Shown here piece after piece: positions 32,607 to 45,657 of a stretch of DNA of 64,000 nt (positions within the stretch are counted from its first letter, which is position 1; the number at the start of each line of letters is the position of its first letter). The translations under genes and the position numbers were made by a program. Origin of the DNA: Arabidopsis thaliana (taxonomy: Eukaryota; Streptophyta; Magnoliopsida; Brassicales; Brassicaceae). The DNA lies in contig NC_003070.9 of assembly GCF_000001735.4 (NCBI RefSeq), positions 20,197,971 to 20,261,970 of the forward strand. The letters are read 5' to 3'. The notes beneath the pieces were generated by a model, which was not told where the DNA came from, did no database searches, and saw nothing but the letters and a program-made list of their open reading frames with translations.

Positions 32607-35600
32607 GTGAGAGCCCAAAGAAAATATATTGTTTTTCTTGTGAAACGGCCGAACTCTCCTTATTTCTTTATTCAATGCATAAATCTCTCAGTTCTCCCAG
32701 TTTTCTTTGAATCGCTTTTGTATACTCTAACCTTCTACCGGCTATTACACAACTAGTTTAATTCTCTTAAACAAGGTAACGCGTATTGCCATAATCTAGT
32801 TTTGGTTTAAGTCATAATCATTGTGAAAAGCAGAAAGAGAACCTTATAAAGCATGTGCTTGGTCGTTTTAGTGTTGTGCTTCTTTTAGAATACCCTGTTC
32901 TTTTTCTCTTTTCGCCATGAGAGGGTTTTGGGGATTTGGGGTGTGAGAGTTACTGTTGTTTTTAAGTGATGTTTCATAGAAAAGATTGTGTTGTCATTGT
33001 TCTTCTTTGAGTTCTGTGTCATTCTTTTGTGTGCTTTTCTTCTTTTCTTGGGATCCCCAAAACATTTCTTTCATACTCTCCCGGATTTTCATAAAGAAAC
33101 ATTGGTTCTTGAGCTTGACCCAACTTTCTTCTGCGCTAAGAATATGAACCACTTTTTAACTTAACAACGTTTGAAAATGAGTCCATAAGTTTGGTTATTT
33201 TCTTGATTACTAAGGTTTCTTTTGTATATTATTTGCACACTAAATGATTATGACAACATGCCAACAAGAATCTAATTGATGGTGTTGTTGACGTTAATGG
33301 AAAATTAAGAGTTAGTTTAAGAAAATGGTATAGAATCATAATCAAGTCCCTATTTGTTATCTCTCTTTTACCGGTTTGGTGAATGATTTCTCTATGGACT
33401 TCTAGCGTACTTGCCATTGAGTGATTTGGAGTAACTAATACTCTTTTTTGTTTTCATCTTTCCCAAGGTTCATTAATCATTAGTTGTTATCACTAATTCG
33501 ACCTTCATTATTACTATAGCTTGGAGTCAAGGATTTGACTACAGAGTATATTAAGATTCCTAAGATTTTTTGAGTTTATAAATTATATGTTACTCAAGAA
33601 TGGTTGAGAGGCCTATAGACTAGCTAGGGTTCATCAGTTAGGGGGGGGGGGGGGGGGTTTAGACTTAGATTAGGTGACATTATCTTTAAATAATGAAGTC
33701 TTTTCTTAGGATATAATGATGGAAAATTAGGCTCTACTTGACCCCTATCTTCCTTAATGAAACTAAACTTAAAATGGAAAATTAAGTCATACACTTGGAA
33801 TTTATTAAATTCATTCTAAAGTAGAAAGTGTCACCATTGGTTTTGGAATTAAAGACCCCTTAACTCTTAAAATCCTTAATTCTAAACTCTAAACTTGCTG
33901 AAATTTTCTTATGAATTTTCATAAAATCTCTCTCAAGTTGAATAAAATGGAATCTCCTTTTACTGCATGCACAAAAACTCGATATGATTTGATGAGAAGC
34001 TGTCATTTTCTTGTAACTGCAGTCTACACATGCGTGCAAGCTCTGCGACTCAGAATTTTGTGTGTTTCCAATATACTAATAGACTTATAGAAGAAATATT
34101 ATTGACTTATAGAAGAAATTTGATGATTTTTTTTAGTTTATTAATTAGTAATACATATATTTATGCTAGTTGCTAAATATTAATGAAGTTCTCGTTTTCT
34201 AAGCATATTTATGTTACTCATACACGTTAAGCACATATCTTATGATATGATTTGTATAGAATTAAATATCGTTTCGTTTGATCTAAGACAGGAATACGAA
34301 TTTATATAATAATAAAGTTAATTAATGTTGTAAAAGTGAAGAACAGCAAAAGTGTACGAGAATGGGTCCGGTTAAAAAAGAAGGTGTTATGAGTGGGAAG
34401 TTTCGTCGATTCGAAGGGACGATCATTTTATATAAACTAATATATTTGAATGAATTTTCCAAATTTGTCAAATAGTTAGTTTTGTTTTTTTAACAGAATA
34501 ACTAGTAAATCTAAAAAAGCTTATGAAGAACTCATCCAAAAGAAAAAGCTTATGAATTTCTCATTTCTTTTATGTATGTCTATTTTATTTTGAATGTGTG
34601 TGGGTCTAATGGTTGTGTCGGATTTAGTTCCATGGTTTGAGTAATTGTGTTGTGGAGATTTTTTTAAAAAATCATAACAATTTTTTTCTAAATTCATGCA
34701 AAATATATACTTTATCAAAGCTTAAGTCATCCCAAATAGTTTTCATTTGTCTCTGTTTCTAAATTTATGTCAGCCCCATTAAAAAAACACTAATCTTGAG
34801 ACTTATCCCACGAGAGTAATCATTTGGCAAATGAGCACCATTTAACTTTTTGAACATGCTTTCATTTACGTTAATTAATATTCTTCCCATTTTCCACTTA
34901 TTTTAATCTAGAAAGGTATCTCAACCAGAAAAAGAAATAATACTAAGTAAGTACAAATGTCGATAAAATTTGTATAATATTTTTTACAAATTTATAAGCA
35001 AACAGTACGAATACGCGTAACGCATGCAAGGTGTATCATTAGTTTCATTAGGTTTTTAAATTGTTATATTAAAGATTGGGGTCGGACATAGTACTAAATT
35101 TACAAAAGAGATTGCGGCTAAAAGTAGAAAAATAAATAAAATACATACACATTTGATACAAAATATGTTATTTCTGTTAGCTAACTGTATTTAAATACTT
35201 TTAGGTCGTTAGGTGTAATCACATGCGAAAGACTCATTGAAAAAAATTACTTCTATAGCAACTTTATCTAAGTTGATAAAAGTCTTGCCTATATATACAC
35301 GTTTGATTTACATAGAACTTACTTCCTTATACTTGTCCCAAAAATAAGCCATAATTACTCTTAACATAGACTCCTTGAGCTTCTCCATATATCAAGTACG
35401 AGTTAATGTGGCAACTTCAATAATTATCAATGCATAAGAGAATACCAATTATTTTAATTAACATATGAAAAGGGAACGATAAAGGTGGAAGAAATTGGGG
35501 AACATAGAATGATTTTAAAGTATGATCATGTGGTGAAAATTAATAATTACTTTTGCGGAAATAAAAGACAGGATAGAGATTTTAACAGTGAAGACAATCA

Positions 35601-37884
35601 AAGTGGGATGGCTAAATTTGTTGTATTTGTAAATTTTTCTACATTATCAATTTTGAATTTTGCGATCGTTGATAAAGTTTTGAATACTCACATGATCGAG
35701 TGTGTTAATCTATATGTTACTATTTGACTATACACATTCGAAATTTATGCGGTAACTGGATTATATTTCCATTTTGTAAGTACCATGTGTTTTTAGTGTA
35801 ACCATGTTTTTTTTCCCATGATTATTATTCTAGATAATGCGTTTTTGTATTCTCTTAATGTTTATTCATAATAATATTTGTAAGCTTAGCAAAAAATAAT
35901 AAAGAAAACCTATGTATACAATTTTTCTTTCTCGCATTTTTTAGAATAAATAGAAATATACCATATCAATATTCTTTTTCTTAATAAGAACCATATTAAT
36001 ATTCGAGTCTTTTTCTACCGTGATTTTGACTAACGATTTAGTCGTTTTAAAATGAAAAAAAAAAATATCAAGTTCTTTGCAAAAATTGATAGATTAGTTT
36101 AGATTCCGGTTTATACCCCGACTATAATAAAATCAGTGTTCATGATCAATGTCTGTTTACTAAACATAAATGTATATTACATGACAACATTAATATAATT
36201 AATAAACTTTTTTTAAAAAACTAAACATTGCAATAGAACGGTGTGGCAAGGTAGTGGGTTGCAACATAATTTCTGTTCATGAGAAGTGTTTGGGTGTTGG
36301 TGTTAGGTCAAATTATGTGATTGAGCGTCTTAGCCGCATTACTTGACTATTCATTCTCTAAAGTCTAAAGTCTTTCTTTTAACCATTTTTGTTTCACATC
36401 ACAGCATTATTTTTTTTTTGTGTGCTCACTTATGTAAAATCTAAAAGCAAGTCCTATATCTATAATAGTCCTAGGGTTGTAAATATATACTTTATTACTT
36501 TCTTGTCTCTTTGCCCTAGCTTTTTTCTTCAAAGTTTGACAAATTGCTTCCGTTTTGAATCTTTTGATTGTATCCAAGACGGCCTACAATTTGTACATAT
36601 TCACTGCCTGCAATACATATAACACACTAGAGTTTCTACCTCTTTGTTTAAAATGTACATCAATTAGTTTTTGAAATGTGTATTGTGATCATATAGATTA
36701 TTGAACTAACTTTAAACTTTCAACTACAATACAGTTAATATCAAGAAAAAAAAAAGTTGTAGCAGAAAGAGGTTCAAGAACTAAATATATATTTGTCCAG
36801 AGAAATCTAAAATTCTTAAAAGTCATGCCAATGGGATTGATGTCGTTGAGTTTTACAAATATGTATGGAACTACTCGTAAATGTTGTATAATACTAATGC
36901 CAGTATTTGGTAATCAACATTACGTACGAATATAAATTTAAGAAAGGAAAAGCTGTAATGGACCCAAGTATCAATATTTGATTTGCTGTTATGAATCAAC
37001 GATTATGTTTATTTCGTGTTATTAAATTACACGTACTTTAGTTTTGTTCTTTGTTGTTTTTAAAAAGAATGACTTGTCAAGAGACATAAACATTACCACT
37101 AAAAGAATTATACAATTTTGTATTACCAATCGTATTTATAATATTTCTGAAGATAAGAAACAACCAAACTTTAACTATAACTAAGTAGTGATAGCTAATG
37201 GGAGTGACTAAGTTTTATAACAAGTTAATTACTAGTTATTTATACTAGTACCAACTTATCTTAACTTGGATCTAAATTTTGTAATTTATCTGTGTGAGTT
37301 GTATACGAAAATATATACGCATCGATAAATATGAATATTATAGAATAAGAAAAATATGGAAAAAAAATTCACTTAATTTAACGTTTTCTTTGTCTACATC
37401 AATTTTTTTCTATATTCCTAAAAATTGCACTTATTACGTTTTATTTTTGTGCTTTGACTTTTCTGGAAACAAAAATGCAGAAAGTAAATTATTTTCCCAC
37501 AAAGCTACTACATATATATTGAGAAAAATAAAGAAATTAAACTTATATTTCTGACAAAATTAAAAATAGAAATGTTGTTGCCAACAACTATATTATTCCA
37601 GTCTGGCACCCAATTCCACCTACGCAAAAACAGTAAATAAAATAACACGTGGCAATAACACTATTTTGGCTGATAAAGACTCTTTCACTTTAATTCTTCT
37701 TCTTCTTGTTCCTCATACACACACACTACTACTACTCTCATCTCTCTCATATCAAACAGAAGAAACAAAGCGTGCCTCTTCTCTCTTTCTTCATCATTCT
37801 CATCAAGCTTTCTTCTTCACCAAATTCCCAACACTATCATTCCCTTCTTCCTCTATAAAGAATCATCACTTCTTCTTCTTCTCA
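32607..37884. other. Long AT-rich intergenic region
   Basis: No coding exons were recognised in 5.3 kb on either strand; short open frames (for example 35485-35727, 37294-37554) have intergenic base composition. It holds the 17-G tract. The last 250 bases, including AACACGTGGC near 37646 and CT-rich sequence from 37685, are the promoter and leader of the BIG GRAIN 1-like gene. Confidence 0.55.
33641..33657 (+). repeat. Run of 17 consecutive G
   Basis: An uninterrupted G17 sits in AT-rich intergenic DNA after TCATCAGTTA and before TTTAGACTTAG. Such runs are rare in plant nuclear DNA; it is either a hypervariable homopolymer or an assembly-sensitive position. Confidence 0.95.
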
Positions 37885-38985
37885 ATGGATCCTTGGGATA
37901 CTTATAACATACCACTAGACCACCAACACCGTCTCCGTAACCGCCGTGACCACCGTCATCCTTCCTTCTCCTCTACTCTCCTCGACCAAATTTACCGCTC
38001 CATCGACGATTCCTCTACTAACTCCTCATCCATGAGAAAAACCAAACATCAGAACCGCGAGGACACGCGTGTTTCTGCTAACCGCCGCGACGATTTCAAC
38101 AGATCCAAGAATCTTAAAACCATAGAACCTGTTTTCTTCAAACATTCAAGCTCAAGCTCCTCTGACTCAAGCGGATTCTCGTCTTCCGAGTCTGATTATT
38201 TCTACAGACGATCTAAATCCTCGCCGGCGATTTCTCATCCTAAACCGATACGAACCACCGTGGAACGATTCGAAAGATCTCCTCAGAATCACCGACCTAA
38301 CAGTAGTAATAAACAAGAACATGGAAGCTTTCTCAAAACGAAATCTAAAGCGTTGAAGATTTATAGCGATTTGAAGAAAGTGAAACAACCGATTTCTCCC
38401 GGTGGTCGTCTCGCTACTTTCCTTAACTCCATATTCACCGGCGCCGGAAACACTAAAAAACTTAACAAAATCAACACAACCGTCACTTCCACCACCGCCG
38501 CCGCCGCCGCAGCGTCATCAACCACTACATGCTCCTCTGCTTCATCATTCTCCAGATCTTGCTTGAGCAAAACGCCATCGTCTAGCGAAAAATCGAAAAG
38601 ATCCGTACGTTTTTGTCCCGTCAACGTCATCTTCGACGAAGACTCCTCCAAGTACAACAACAAGAACAACAAAGTGTACGGAAACAACGAACGTGAATAT
38701 GAATCCATTCGTCATACTCTAGAGAACCGAGTCATGGAAGAGAATCGTCGTGTAATCGAAGCAGCTAAAGAACTTCTGAGAAGTTACCAGAAGAAGAATA
38801 AAGAAGTCATTGAAGTCTCCGTCGAAGACGATGAAGAAGACGACGATGATGATGCGTTGAGTTGCACAAGCTCTGATCTGTTCGAGTTGGATAATTTGTC
38901 GGCGATAGGAATCGATAGGTATAGAGAGGAGCTTCCGGTTTACGAAACAACTCGCTTGAACACTAATCGTATCATTTCTAGATGA
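37885..38985 (+). CDS. BIG GRAIN 1-like protein
   Basis: Intronless 366-residue member of the BIG GRAIN 1 family, plant-specific membrane-associated proteins tied to auxin transport or response and organ size. The family start MDPWDTYNIPLDHQH is followed by the conserved PSFSSTLLDQIYRSID box (about residues 30-45). A long Ser-rich, basic middle region follows, with LKTKSKALKIYSDLKKVKQP and PGGRLATFLNSIF (about 150-185). A Thr/Ala/Ser-rich linker and KRSVRFCPVNVIFDED come next, and an acidic run (EDDEEDDDDD) before the conserved SDLFELDNL and ELPVYETTRL end. The ATG at 37885 is used; upstream in-frame sequence lacks conservation-like character. Probably At1g54200. Confidence 0.92.
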   Translation: MDPWDTYNIPLDHQHRLRNRRDHRHPSFSSTLLDQIYRSIDDSSTNSSSMRKTKHQNREDTRVSANRRDDFNRSKNLKTIEPVFFKHSSSSSSDSSGFSSSESDYFYRRSKSSPAISHPKPIRTTVERFERSPQNHRPNSSNKQEHGSFLKTKSKALKIYSDLKKVKQPISPGGRLATFLNSIFTGAGNTKKLNKINTTVTSTTAAAAAASSTTTCSSASSFSRSCLSKTPSSSEKSKRSVRFCPVNVIFDEDSSKYNNKNNKVYGNNEREYESIRHTLENRVMEENRRVIEAAKELLRSYQKKNKEVIEVSVEDDEEDDDDDALSCTSSDLFELDNLSAIGIDRYREELPVYETTRLNTNRIISR

Positions 38986-39372
38986 TTATAATAATTAATT
39001 ACTTGGTTTGAGGTGGATTAGCGATTTTCTGAGTTATATGTTATAGACTTAATAGTGTTTTACTAGTAGTAAATTTTCTGAGTTTTGTATTACTAATTAC
39101 TTTAGATTTGATTATAGATAAGTACTAAATTAAATACAACTTTGAAATCAAGAAGCGCCAGAGAGAAGATCATTGAAGATGAGTTGAAAATTAAAAAAGC
39201 AAAAGGCAGATTTTCTAACCTTTGTCATCAATTTGGACAGCAATGTGAAGTTGATTTTTTTTTTTTCATGTCACCTGATGGGATCCACCCATTAATATAT
39301 TTATAGTATTATGGTTTCTATTTTCATTATTTGTTTCTACTTATATTGTTTTATTGAGTTATACTGACCAAT

Positions 39373-39471
39373 CAAAAACAATATGGACTTATGTTTTATA
39401 TATTTCTGATGGTGGTAATGGTTATATCATTGATATGTATTTTTTTTTTTTTTTGCCAAAAACAATATGGA
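39373..39471 (-). mobile_element. Short poly(A) retroinsertion, minus orientation
   Basis: Perfect 15-bp direct repeats CAAAAACAATATGGA (39373-39387 and 39457-39471) enclose 69 bases ending in a run of 15 T (a poly(A) tail read from the other strand). This is the signature of a 5'-truncated SINE or LINE copy. Confidence 0.78.
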
Positions 39472-40808
39472 GTTAAATTTTAAAATATATACTAAACCAT
39501 ATCATTTTCAATCTCCCGAACCACTTAACGAGTCACAATCTCCGCCAAATTGGAATTCAGTAACCAATGCTCTTGTTGAATTACTTTTTTTGACGCTGCT
39601 TTATTATAAAAAAAAAGAAAGGAAAGTAGAATATATTTGATTTGATGTTACTAAATTACTAATTATGATCATCAGTAAGATAGGGGACAAGAGTGAAAGA
39701 GACATGGTCTCAAATATCATGGACAAGAGTATCCAATTATTTGATCCTCTTCTCTTTTTTACTAACGTTTTATTTTCTATTGTTTTCTTGATTTCATGGC
39801 CTGTTTTTGTCCAAATTGCGACTTTAAGATTACATTTGGATTATACGCATGATCATTTTCGTTTATAAATCTTTCTAAAATCTAATATACACTCTTTCCT
39901 TTCCTTAATATTTGAAAACCATCCTACCGTGACTCCGTGAGTGTGCTTATATAATTCAACAAAATATTTTATATACTAATGCATCTTAAATTAATGCGCG
40001 TTCTTAATTAACATGGAATCTAAATATGAATTCATCGTATTTGTACATATAAAGTCATAAAGGTTTAGTAACAGCGCGCCTAATCATAGCAGAATGATAC
40101 GATACATTTAATAAAGGTACTAAAACATTCTTATTTTATAGAGTACAACAAAACACTTTGTTAAAGTATATATAAAACAATTAAGAAGAGAAAAAGGGAT
40201 ATTTTCGTAGCAACACATATGGGAAGATCACTTATATATTAAAAACAAAGAATTACCATGCATAAGTCATAACAAATCATATTTTCCTCTCACCAAAAAA
40301 AAAAACAAATAATATTTTTCTTTATTTATGCATCATAGTTAGGTTTACGATCTTCTTTTAAGTTGCTCACAAAAACAGTTAGATTTGCACTACTCAATAT
40401 ATCAAACCAACGAAAAAACTTAGTCAGATTTATTAGTTAGTCATAAATTCATGTTTAAGTGTGGCTGCTGCGTATATATATATAGGGAATCTGCGTATGC
40501 TGAAATTATTGGGATGATGCCATGATGGGAACCATTATGATCCCGGTACGACGAAATTTACAGAGCAAACACTCGAAACAATGAAATATATTTATGCACT
40601 AGTAGTCTATTAAAAAGATTTTGATTTCACCCGTATTTTAAACAAATAACATGTTATGTTACTCCATGACACGATATTTTAGTAATATCGTATCATATTA
40701 GTTTATCCCATATGACATGGTATACTAATTTTACTTATAACGATGTTTCCATTGAGGTTAATTTGCAATAATCTTTTAACTTTTGAATATCTAACAAATC
40801 AATGCAAA

Positions 40809-40812
<4 letters not shown>

Positions 40813-40842
<30 letters not shown>
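40813..40842. repeat. (AT)n microsatellite
   Basis: About 15 uninterrupted AT units. Likely length-polymorphic. Confidence 0.95.
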
Positions 40843-40845
<3 letters not shown>

Positions 40846-43307
40846 AATTTATATTTCTCAGTTTCAGGTGGGCAGTTATAAGCAAGAAGTTGGTGAACAT
40901 GTCAATCAATAAAAGCAATTAGACAGCTACGTATCATATATAAAACTATGCCATAAATTTACGTATATCTGATAATAAAGAGTGAATGGGCATACCATGT
41001 TCCATAACAACCTTGCATGCACGACGTCTCGTCATTCTCATGCACTCACCAATGCCTTAACTCATTGTAAACCACATACATAGTAACATAGCTATGTGAA
41101 CATGTAATGTTGTTGCGCTCCAAAAATATGTAGACGACGATTGGTTTGGTTTTGATATATAGCGGATCTTTAAATCTGCATAGATATCAACAGTTTGTTT
41201 GGTGGATCAGATTGACCAAACATGTTATAGGTTTTACGTGTATTAAGCAAAAAAATAAAAAAAAATAATCAAGATATCTATATATGTCCAAATGTGCATA
41301 TGTTGAAGAATAGTGCATGGTGGAAAATTTGCTATTGTGCTACTTATTGATTTTGGAGGCTTTTTTGTTTTATTACCAAAAAAACACTCGTCGTTTTTGA
41401 CCTATAACTAATCTAATCAGATCAGAAATTGGATGAAACAAATTAATAGTAATACCTGGTCTAACACTTTCAAATTCATAACTTTGATAGGCGCTATAGT
41501 TTTCAGAAAATGAAAGATAACTCATATGTGTAATATAATGTACCTCACGTTATTTATAATCACAAATACAAAATTGTGTTTAAAACTACATGGTGCGTTT
41601 GCGTATTACGATTTACGAACCGACATACATCTGATATAGGCACATAGCTAGTGATGGTTTTTGAGTTAAATGAAAAAAATGGGAAATTGATTGAGAAAAT
41701 GAAAGAGACATGAGAGGAAACGAATAAAGAGAGACCACGTGGACAGACCAAAACAAGTGGATATGACTTTAGCCCGCACGTGACGGGTGGCCAGTTTGTG
41801 TCTTGTGGTTGTCGCGCGTGCACACGTGTGAACCCCTTCTTTTTTTTGTTTTGTTTTGTCCGATCCCTATACAGTAATAATCTTCCTTCCTCACGTCACC
41901 TGTGGGCTCCATAAGCTCGAGAAAAATTTGGCAAAGGAAGTAGTAAAATTTGCTCCATTAAGATTTTTTTCTTGCTCCATTATTTTCTTTGAAATAACTA
42001 TTATTATTTTTTTGGTTTTTGTAAAGGGTTTGCTACTTAAGTATGAGAACTAAAAGTTTTACACAAGAAGAATGTTCAAAATTTAGCCTTGCCGAAATTG
42101 TGAGACCAAATTTTAAAGCTTTTTAATGTGTTTAAATTATTTTAATCATAAGTTTAGTAATTTAACAACATCAAAATTGATATTTGGTGTACAAATTTAT
42201 TGATACTATATATAATCAAAAACTAAAGTAACTTTAAGGAAACCAAAATATTACATGAAAATTTGCCCAAAATAAGTTAAGTTAAACAAAATTTTTTTTT
42301 ATGTTTAGATCAGTTCGGTGTTATCTTAATTAGTAGATGAACTTAAAATCTAAAAAAGCATTTTTATTCGGGTTCAAATAGTTAGAAAGTAAAATTTTGA
42401 GTAAAGAAGATGAAATTGTTACAACTTACAACTTACAACTTGTAATAAATTGACGAAAATAATATTTAAAATATATTTTCTAAAAGAAAAAGAGGGAAAT
42501 GTGAAAATGTGGAAAATGCACAACTCGAGAAATGACAAAGAAAAAGAAGAATGTTTTGTTGGATGCCCAAGACGATGATTGTTGTCAGTCACTGACTTGC
42601 AGCTTTTTGTCTCAAAGACGACACGGCGTCGTATCAACTACTTCTCTTTAGCTTCACCTTCCTCTCCCTGTATTGTACATTGATCCCAATATTGTTTCAT
42701 TAGACACAGTACTCGAGATTATTTGTCCTAATAATTTAGGTTATTCCACGCGTGACATTAGACCTAACTTGCAATTTCAATAATTGCTGCATCAAGAAAG
42801 ATCCAACAACAACATTTAGATTATATATCAGATGCATTAACATTGGATAGATCAAGACAACAAAATAGTAGTTGTTGCTGTTTGTTGGTTGATTGATTAG
42901 TCCAAATTCATCTCTATCTGTACAATTATTGATTTTGTCTTTTCTTTCCTTCTTTCATATGCCACAAGTTGTGTTACAGACACAAAGGCTATGATAGTTC
43001 AAGTACTTAAATTGTTATTCTCATTATTATAGCGTCTAAATTTTGTGTCAGATTCAGCTAATAGAAAAGTTGTTATGAAATTAGAATTTGATAGAGAATT
43101 GGTGGATATTCAGATAGAGAAAGTTGATATGAAATTTGTTTATTATCCTTAACAAAATTGTTTCAAAGGCCTGATAATAGTTTATTTCAAACCCAATCTA
43201 ACATGGGCTTTAAAAGCCCAAAATGTAGCCTCATTTGTTTTCCCAAGTACAAGTAGGCGAGGAAAAATCAGAGTAACGTCTTCTTCATTCAGTTACGAAA
43301 ACCATCA

Positions 43308-44050
43308 ATGGCGACGGAGTCGTCGTCCCCGAGCTCTGTTCGGAAAGGTGAGTCTCCGATGAAATTCGGCAGTCGTGTCGACGGAATCTATGAATTGATC
43401 GATTCAATTACGTATATCTGTTGAAGATTTCTTGTAGGACTTCGTTTTGATATTTTCTAGGGTTTCTGTTTCTCTGACAGTTGTTGTTCATCTAAGAGCT
43501 ACTGGAGGTGCTCCTATACTCAAACAATCTAAGTTCAAGGTATTAATCTTCCATAATCGATCTTCTCATGTTGAATTTGGTGGCTTTTAGTTTTGATGAA
43601 GAATTTGAGTGTAGATGTTTGCTAAACGTTGCTTGTTAAGTTTTTGATCATTATGTGTTGTGAATGTTGGTGTAAATAGATTCCAGGGACTGATAAATTT
43701 GCCAAAGTGATTGACTTTCTTAGAAGACAGCTTCATTCTGATTCGTTGGTAACAAAAAACACAGCTTCTCCTCTATTGGTATGAATCGTTTAGAATGCGA
43801 TGATCTTGGTCTGACATTGCTCTTTTGTTTGTAAGTTTGTCTATGTGAATAGTGCTTTCTCGCCAAACCCTGATGAATCAGTCATTGATCTTTATAATGT
43901 AAGTCTTTGTTTGTTTATCACTGTTTGTGCACAAGTACCTTTTGAATTTGTCTTCTTATTGCTTACATGGTGCTGGTTTGGTATGTGTAGAACTTTGGAT
44001 TTGATGGTAAACTGGTGGTTAACTATGCTTGTTCCATGGCATGGGGCTAA
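43308..44050 (+). CDS. ATG12A: Ubiquitin-like autophagy protein ATG12
   Basis: Ubiquitin-fold modifier conjugated to ATG5 in the cytosol; the conjugate drives ATG8 lipidation and autophagosome growth. Five coding exons: 43308-43347, 43481-43539, 43680-43748, 43836-43898 and 43991-44050, total 96 residues. The beta-grasp core is present from [15 protein letters not shown] through [20 protein letters not shown] to [19 protein letters not shown]. The C-terminus is NYACSMAWG, whose last Gly is the residue activated by ATG7. Plant ATG12 lacks the long N-terminal extension of yeast, as here. The ATG is the first in the transcript-like leader. Probably At1g54210. An extra spliced exon may lie in the 3' UTR (about 44090-44320). 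Confidence 0.96.
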
Positions 44051-45147
44051 AACTGAAGACTACAGAATTCTCAAAGCTGTGTAAGCACATTATTTTCTTT
44101 TTCTGTTACTCTCTTTCTTCTCTGGTAAAGATAATCTACAAAACTTTGATGTGATGTGTTCTCCTATTGAACTTCAACTGAACTTTCTAGTTTCTTCAGT
44201 TCTGGAAGTTTAACCAAAATCTAAGTTACATCTTTTCATAACTGATGATGAGTGAAAGGACATGGTATATGAGTATCACCATTAAGTCGATTATAACTTG
44301 AGCTTTATTGTTTCAGGCTCGCGCTAGATGCTTGCTTTGTTGGAAAGATGACCTTTCAGATGAAAGTTGCTGTACATAACCAAGCAATGGAATTGAAAAT
44401 TTTACCCTATATACATGTACATAAAGACCATATCAAACGTCAAAAACATTAGATTTTAGTCTCGTCTTTGTATTTTTCCGTCGGCTAAACAAAAGTCTCT
44501 TGTTCCAGTACTCAGAGATTCCAAAGAAGCGTTAAACATATTTCATCTGTGCCTTGCTCTTTGTTATCTATGCCAATGCAATGCTTATGCTTATTGTTTA
44601 TCACTTTGTAAATTGAAAGAATATAAATAAATAGAACAAACGTTTATTCTTTCTATTAAAATAACGTTCAGTGGGACTATCTCAATAAGTTAAAATCATA
44701 TGTTAAAAATTTTGTACTTCTTCCATGAAAGGATTTTGTTGGGAATTGGGATATAACAAATGGACAGTTTTGGTATTTTAATTTTTTTTTTATAAACAAT
44801 TTGTTAGAATTATAACTAACTAGCAAAATCTAAACCTTTTTCTTACCCGGAAAATTAACTAACTTTTATATGTTCACCATATTTAGCCTTAATCCGTTAT
44901 TCCCTCTGAATTTTCCCGGGAAAATTTTACCCTCTCTCAAAGTATTTTCTTAGGTCAATTGTTCCACCAATCAACCATCGTGACATCCATTTTCTTTGGA
45001 GACTCTTTTGAATTCAATTTGTCACAAAATCTTGGATTCAAACGGAGACTTGAACAAAACAGAGACAAGGTCATGTCTTTTTTCTACAGATGCCACATTC
45101 GGTGACGAAGACAAAGAAGACCGTTTTTTGATTCAATCTCATCAAAA
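44051..45147. other. ATG12a 3' region and promoter of the proline-rich gene
   Basis: 44051-44640 is the probable ATG12a 3' UTR, including a GT-AG-bounded segment. 44640-44990 is AT-rich. 44990-45147 is probable leader. Confidence 0.5.
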
Positions 45148-45657
45148 ATGGGTTTTCTTCAATCTCTCTTCGGATCTCGGAGCCTCTATGTTTTCATTCT
45201 CGCTCTGTTTTTCACCATTCATTGTTTCCTCCTCGTCCAATCACAAGACCCACCTTTGTTTCCACAATCTCCTCCTCCACCACCACCGCCTCCTCCTCCA
45301 CCGCCGCCTCCTCCTCCACCACCACCACCTCCTCCGCCAGCTGTCAATATGAGCGTCGAAACAGGCATTCCTCCACCGCCTCCTCCAGTCACGGATATGA
45401 TTAAGCCTCTGTCTTCTCCGCCGCCGCCTCAACCACCACCGAGGTCACAACCACCTCCGAAGCCTCCCCAAAAGAACCTGCCACGGCGGCATCCTCCTCC
45501 TCCTCGGTCTCCGGAGAAACCGAAAAGAGATGGTTTAAACAAAGGGAAGACGGTGGGACTAGTCTTTGTTGGGTTAATAGCAATGTTGCAGGTTATTGTT
45601 GTTGTATTCTTGGTTTTCAAGAGAAAGCAGCTTCTCAGCTTGAAAGACACTAATTAA
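45148..45657 (+). CDS. Proline-rich single-pass membrane protein
   Basis: Intronless 169-residue protein. An N-terminal hydrophobic signal (about residues 12-32, VFILALFFTIHCFLLVQS) is followed by a very long proline run (about 41-65) and further PPPP blocks to residue 130. A basic KRDGLNKGKTVG then precedes a C-terminal membrane helix (about 133-158, VGLVFVGLIAMLQVIVVVFLVF) and a short basic tail. The layout, extracellular or lumenal poly-Pro with a membrane anchor, resembles short proline-rich cell-wall-associated or PERK-like proteins without a kinase. Function unknown. Probably At1g54215. Opposite-strand open frames here are shadows of the CCN repeats. Confidence 0.85.
   Translation: MGFLQSLFGSRSLYVFILALFFTIHCFLLVQSQDPPLFPQSPPPPPPPPPPPPPPPPPPPPPPPAVNMSVETGIPPPPPPVTDMIKPLSSPPPPQPPPRSQPPPKPPQKNLPRRHPPPPRSPEKPKRDGLNKGKTVGLVFVGLIAMLQVIVVVFLVFKRKQLLSLKDTN

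Larger units (their letters stand above)
38986..43307. other. Long AT-rich intergenic region
   Basis: No coding exons found. Contains the retroinsertion at 39373-39471, the (AT)n tract at about 40813-40842 and ACGTG motifs around 41735-41890 (ACCACGTGGAC, GCACGTGACG, ACACGTGTG). ACAACTT repeats three times near 42421. The final 200 bases hold AGCCCAAAATG-type promoter sequence for ATG12a. Confidence 0.55.

Noticed and set aside
37666-37884. Upstream extension of the BIG GRAIN 1-like protein by 73 residues
   Set aside because: The frame is open but begins without ATG, is CT-rich leader-like, and the family N-terminus starts at MDPWDTY.
41560-41823. Minus-strand 87-residue open frame beginning MHARQPQDTN
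   Set aside because: Located in AT-rich spacer with no splice context, leader or recognisable domain; ACGTG motifs there look regulatory.
45222-45650. Ser/Thr-rich and Arg/Trp-rich open frames opposite and offset to the proline-rich gene
   Set aside because: Products of CCN repeats read in other frames.
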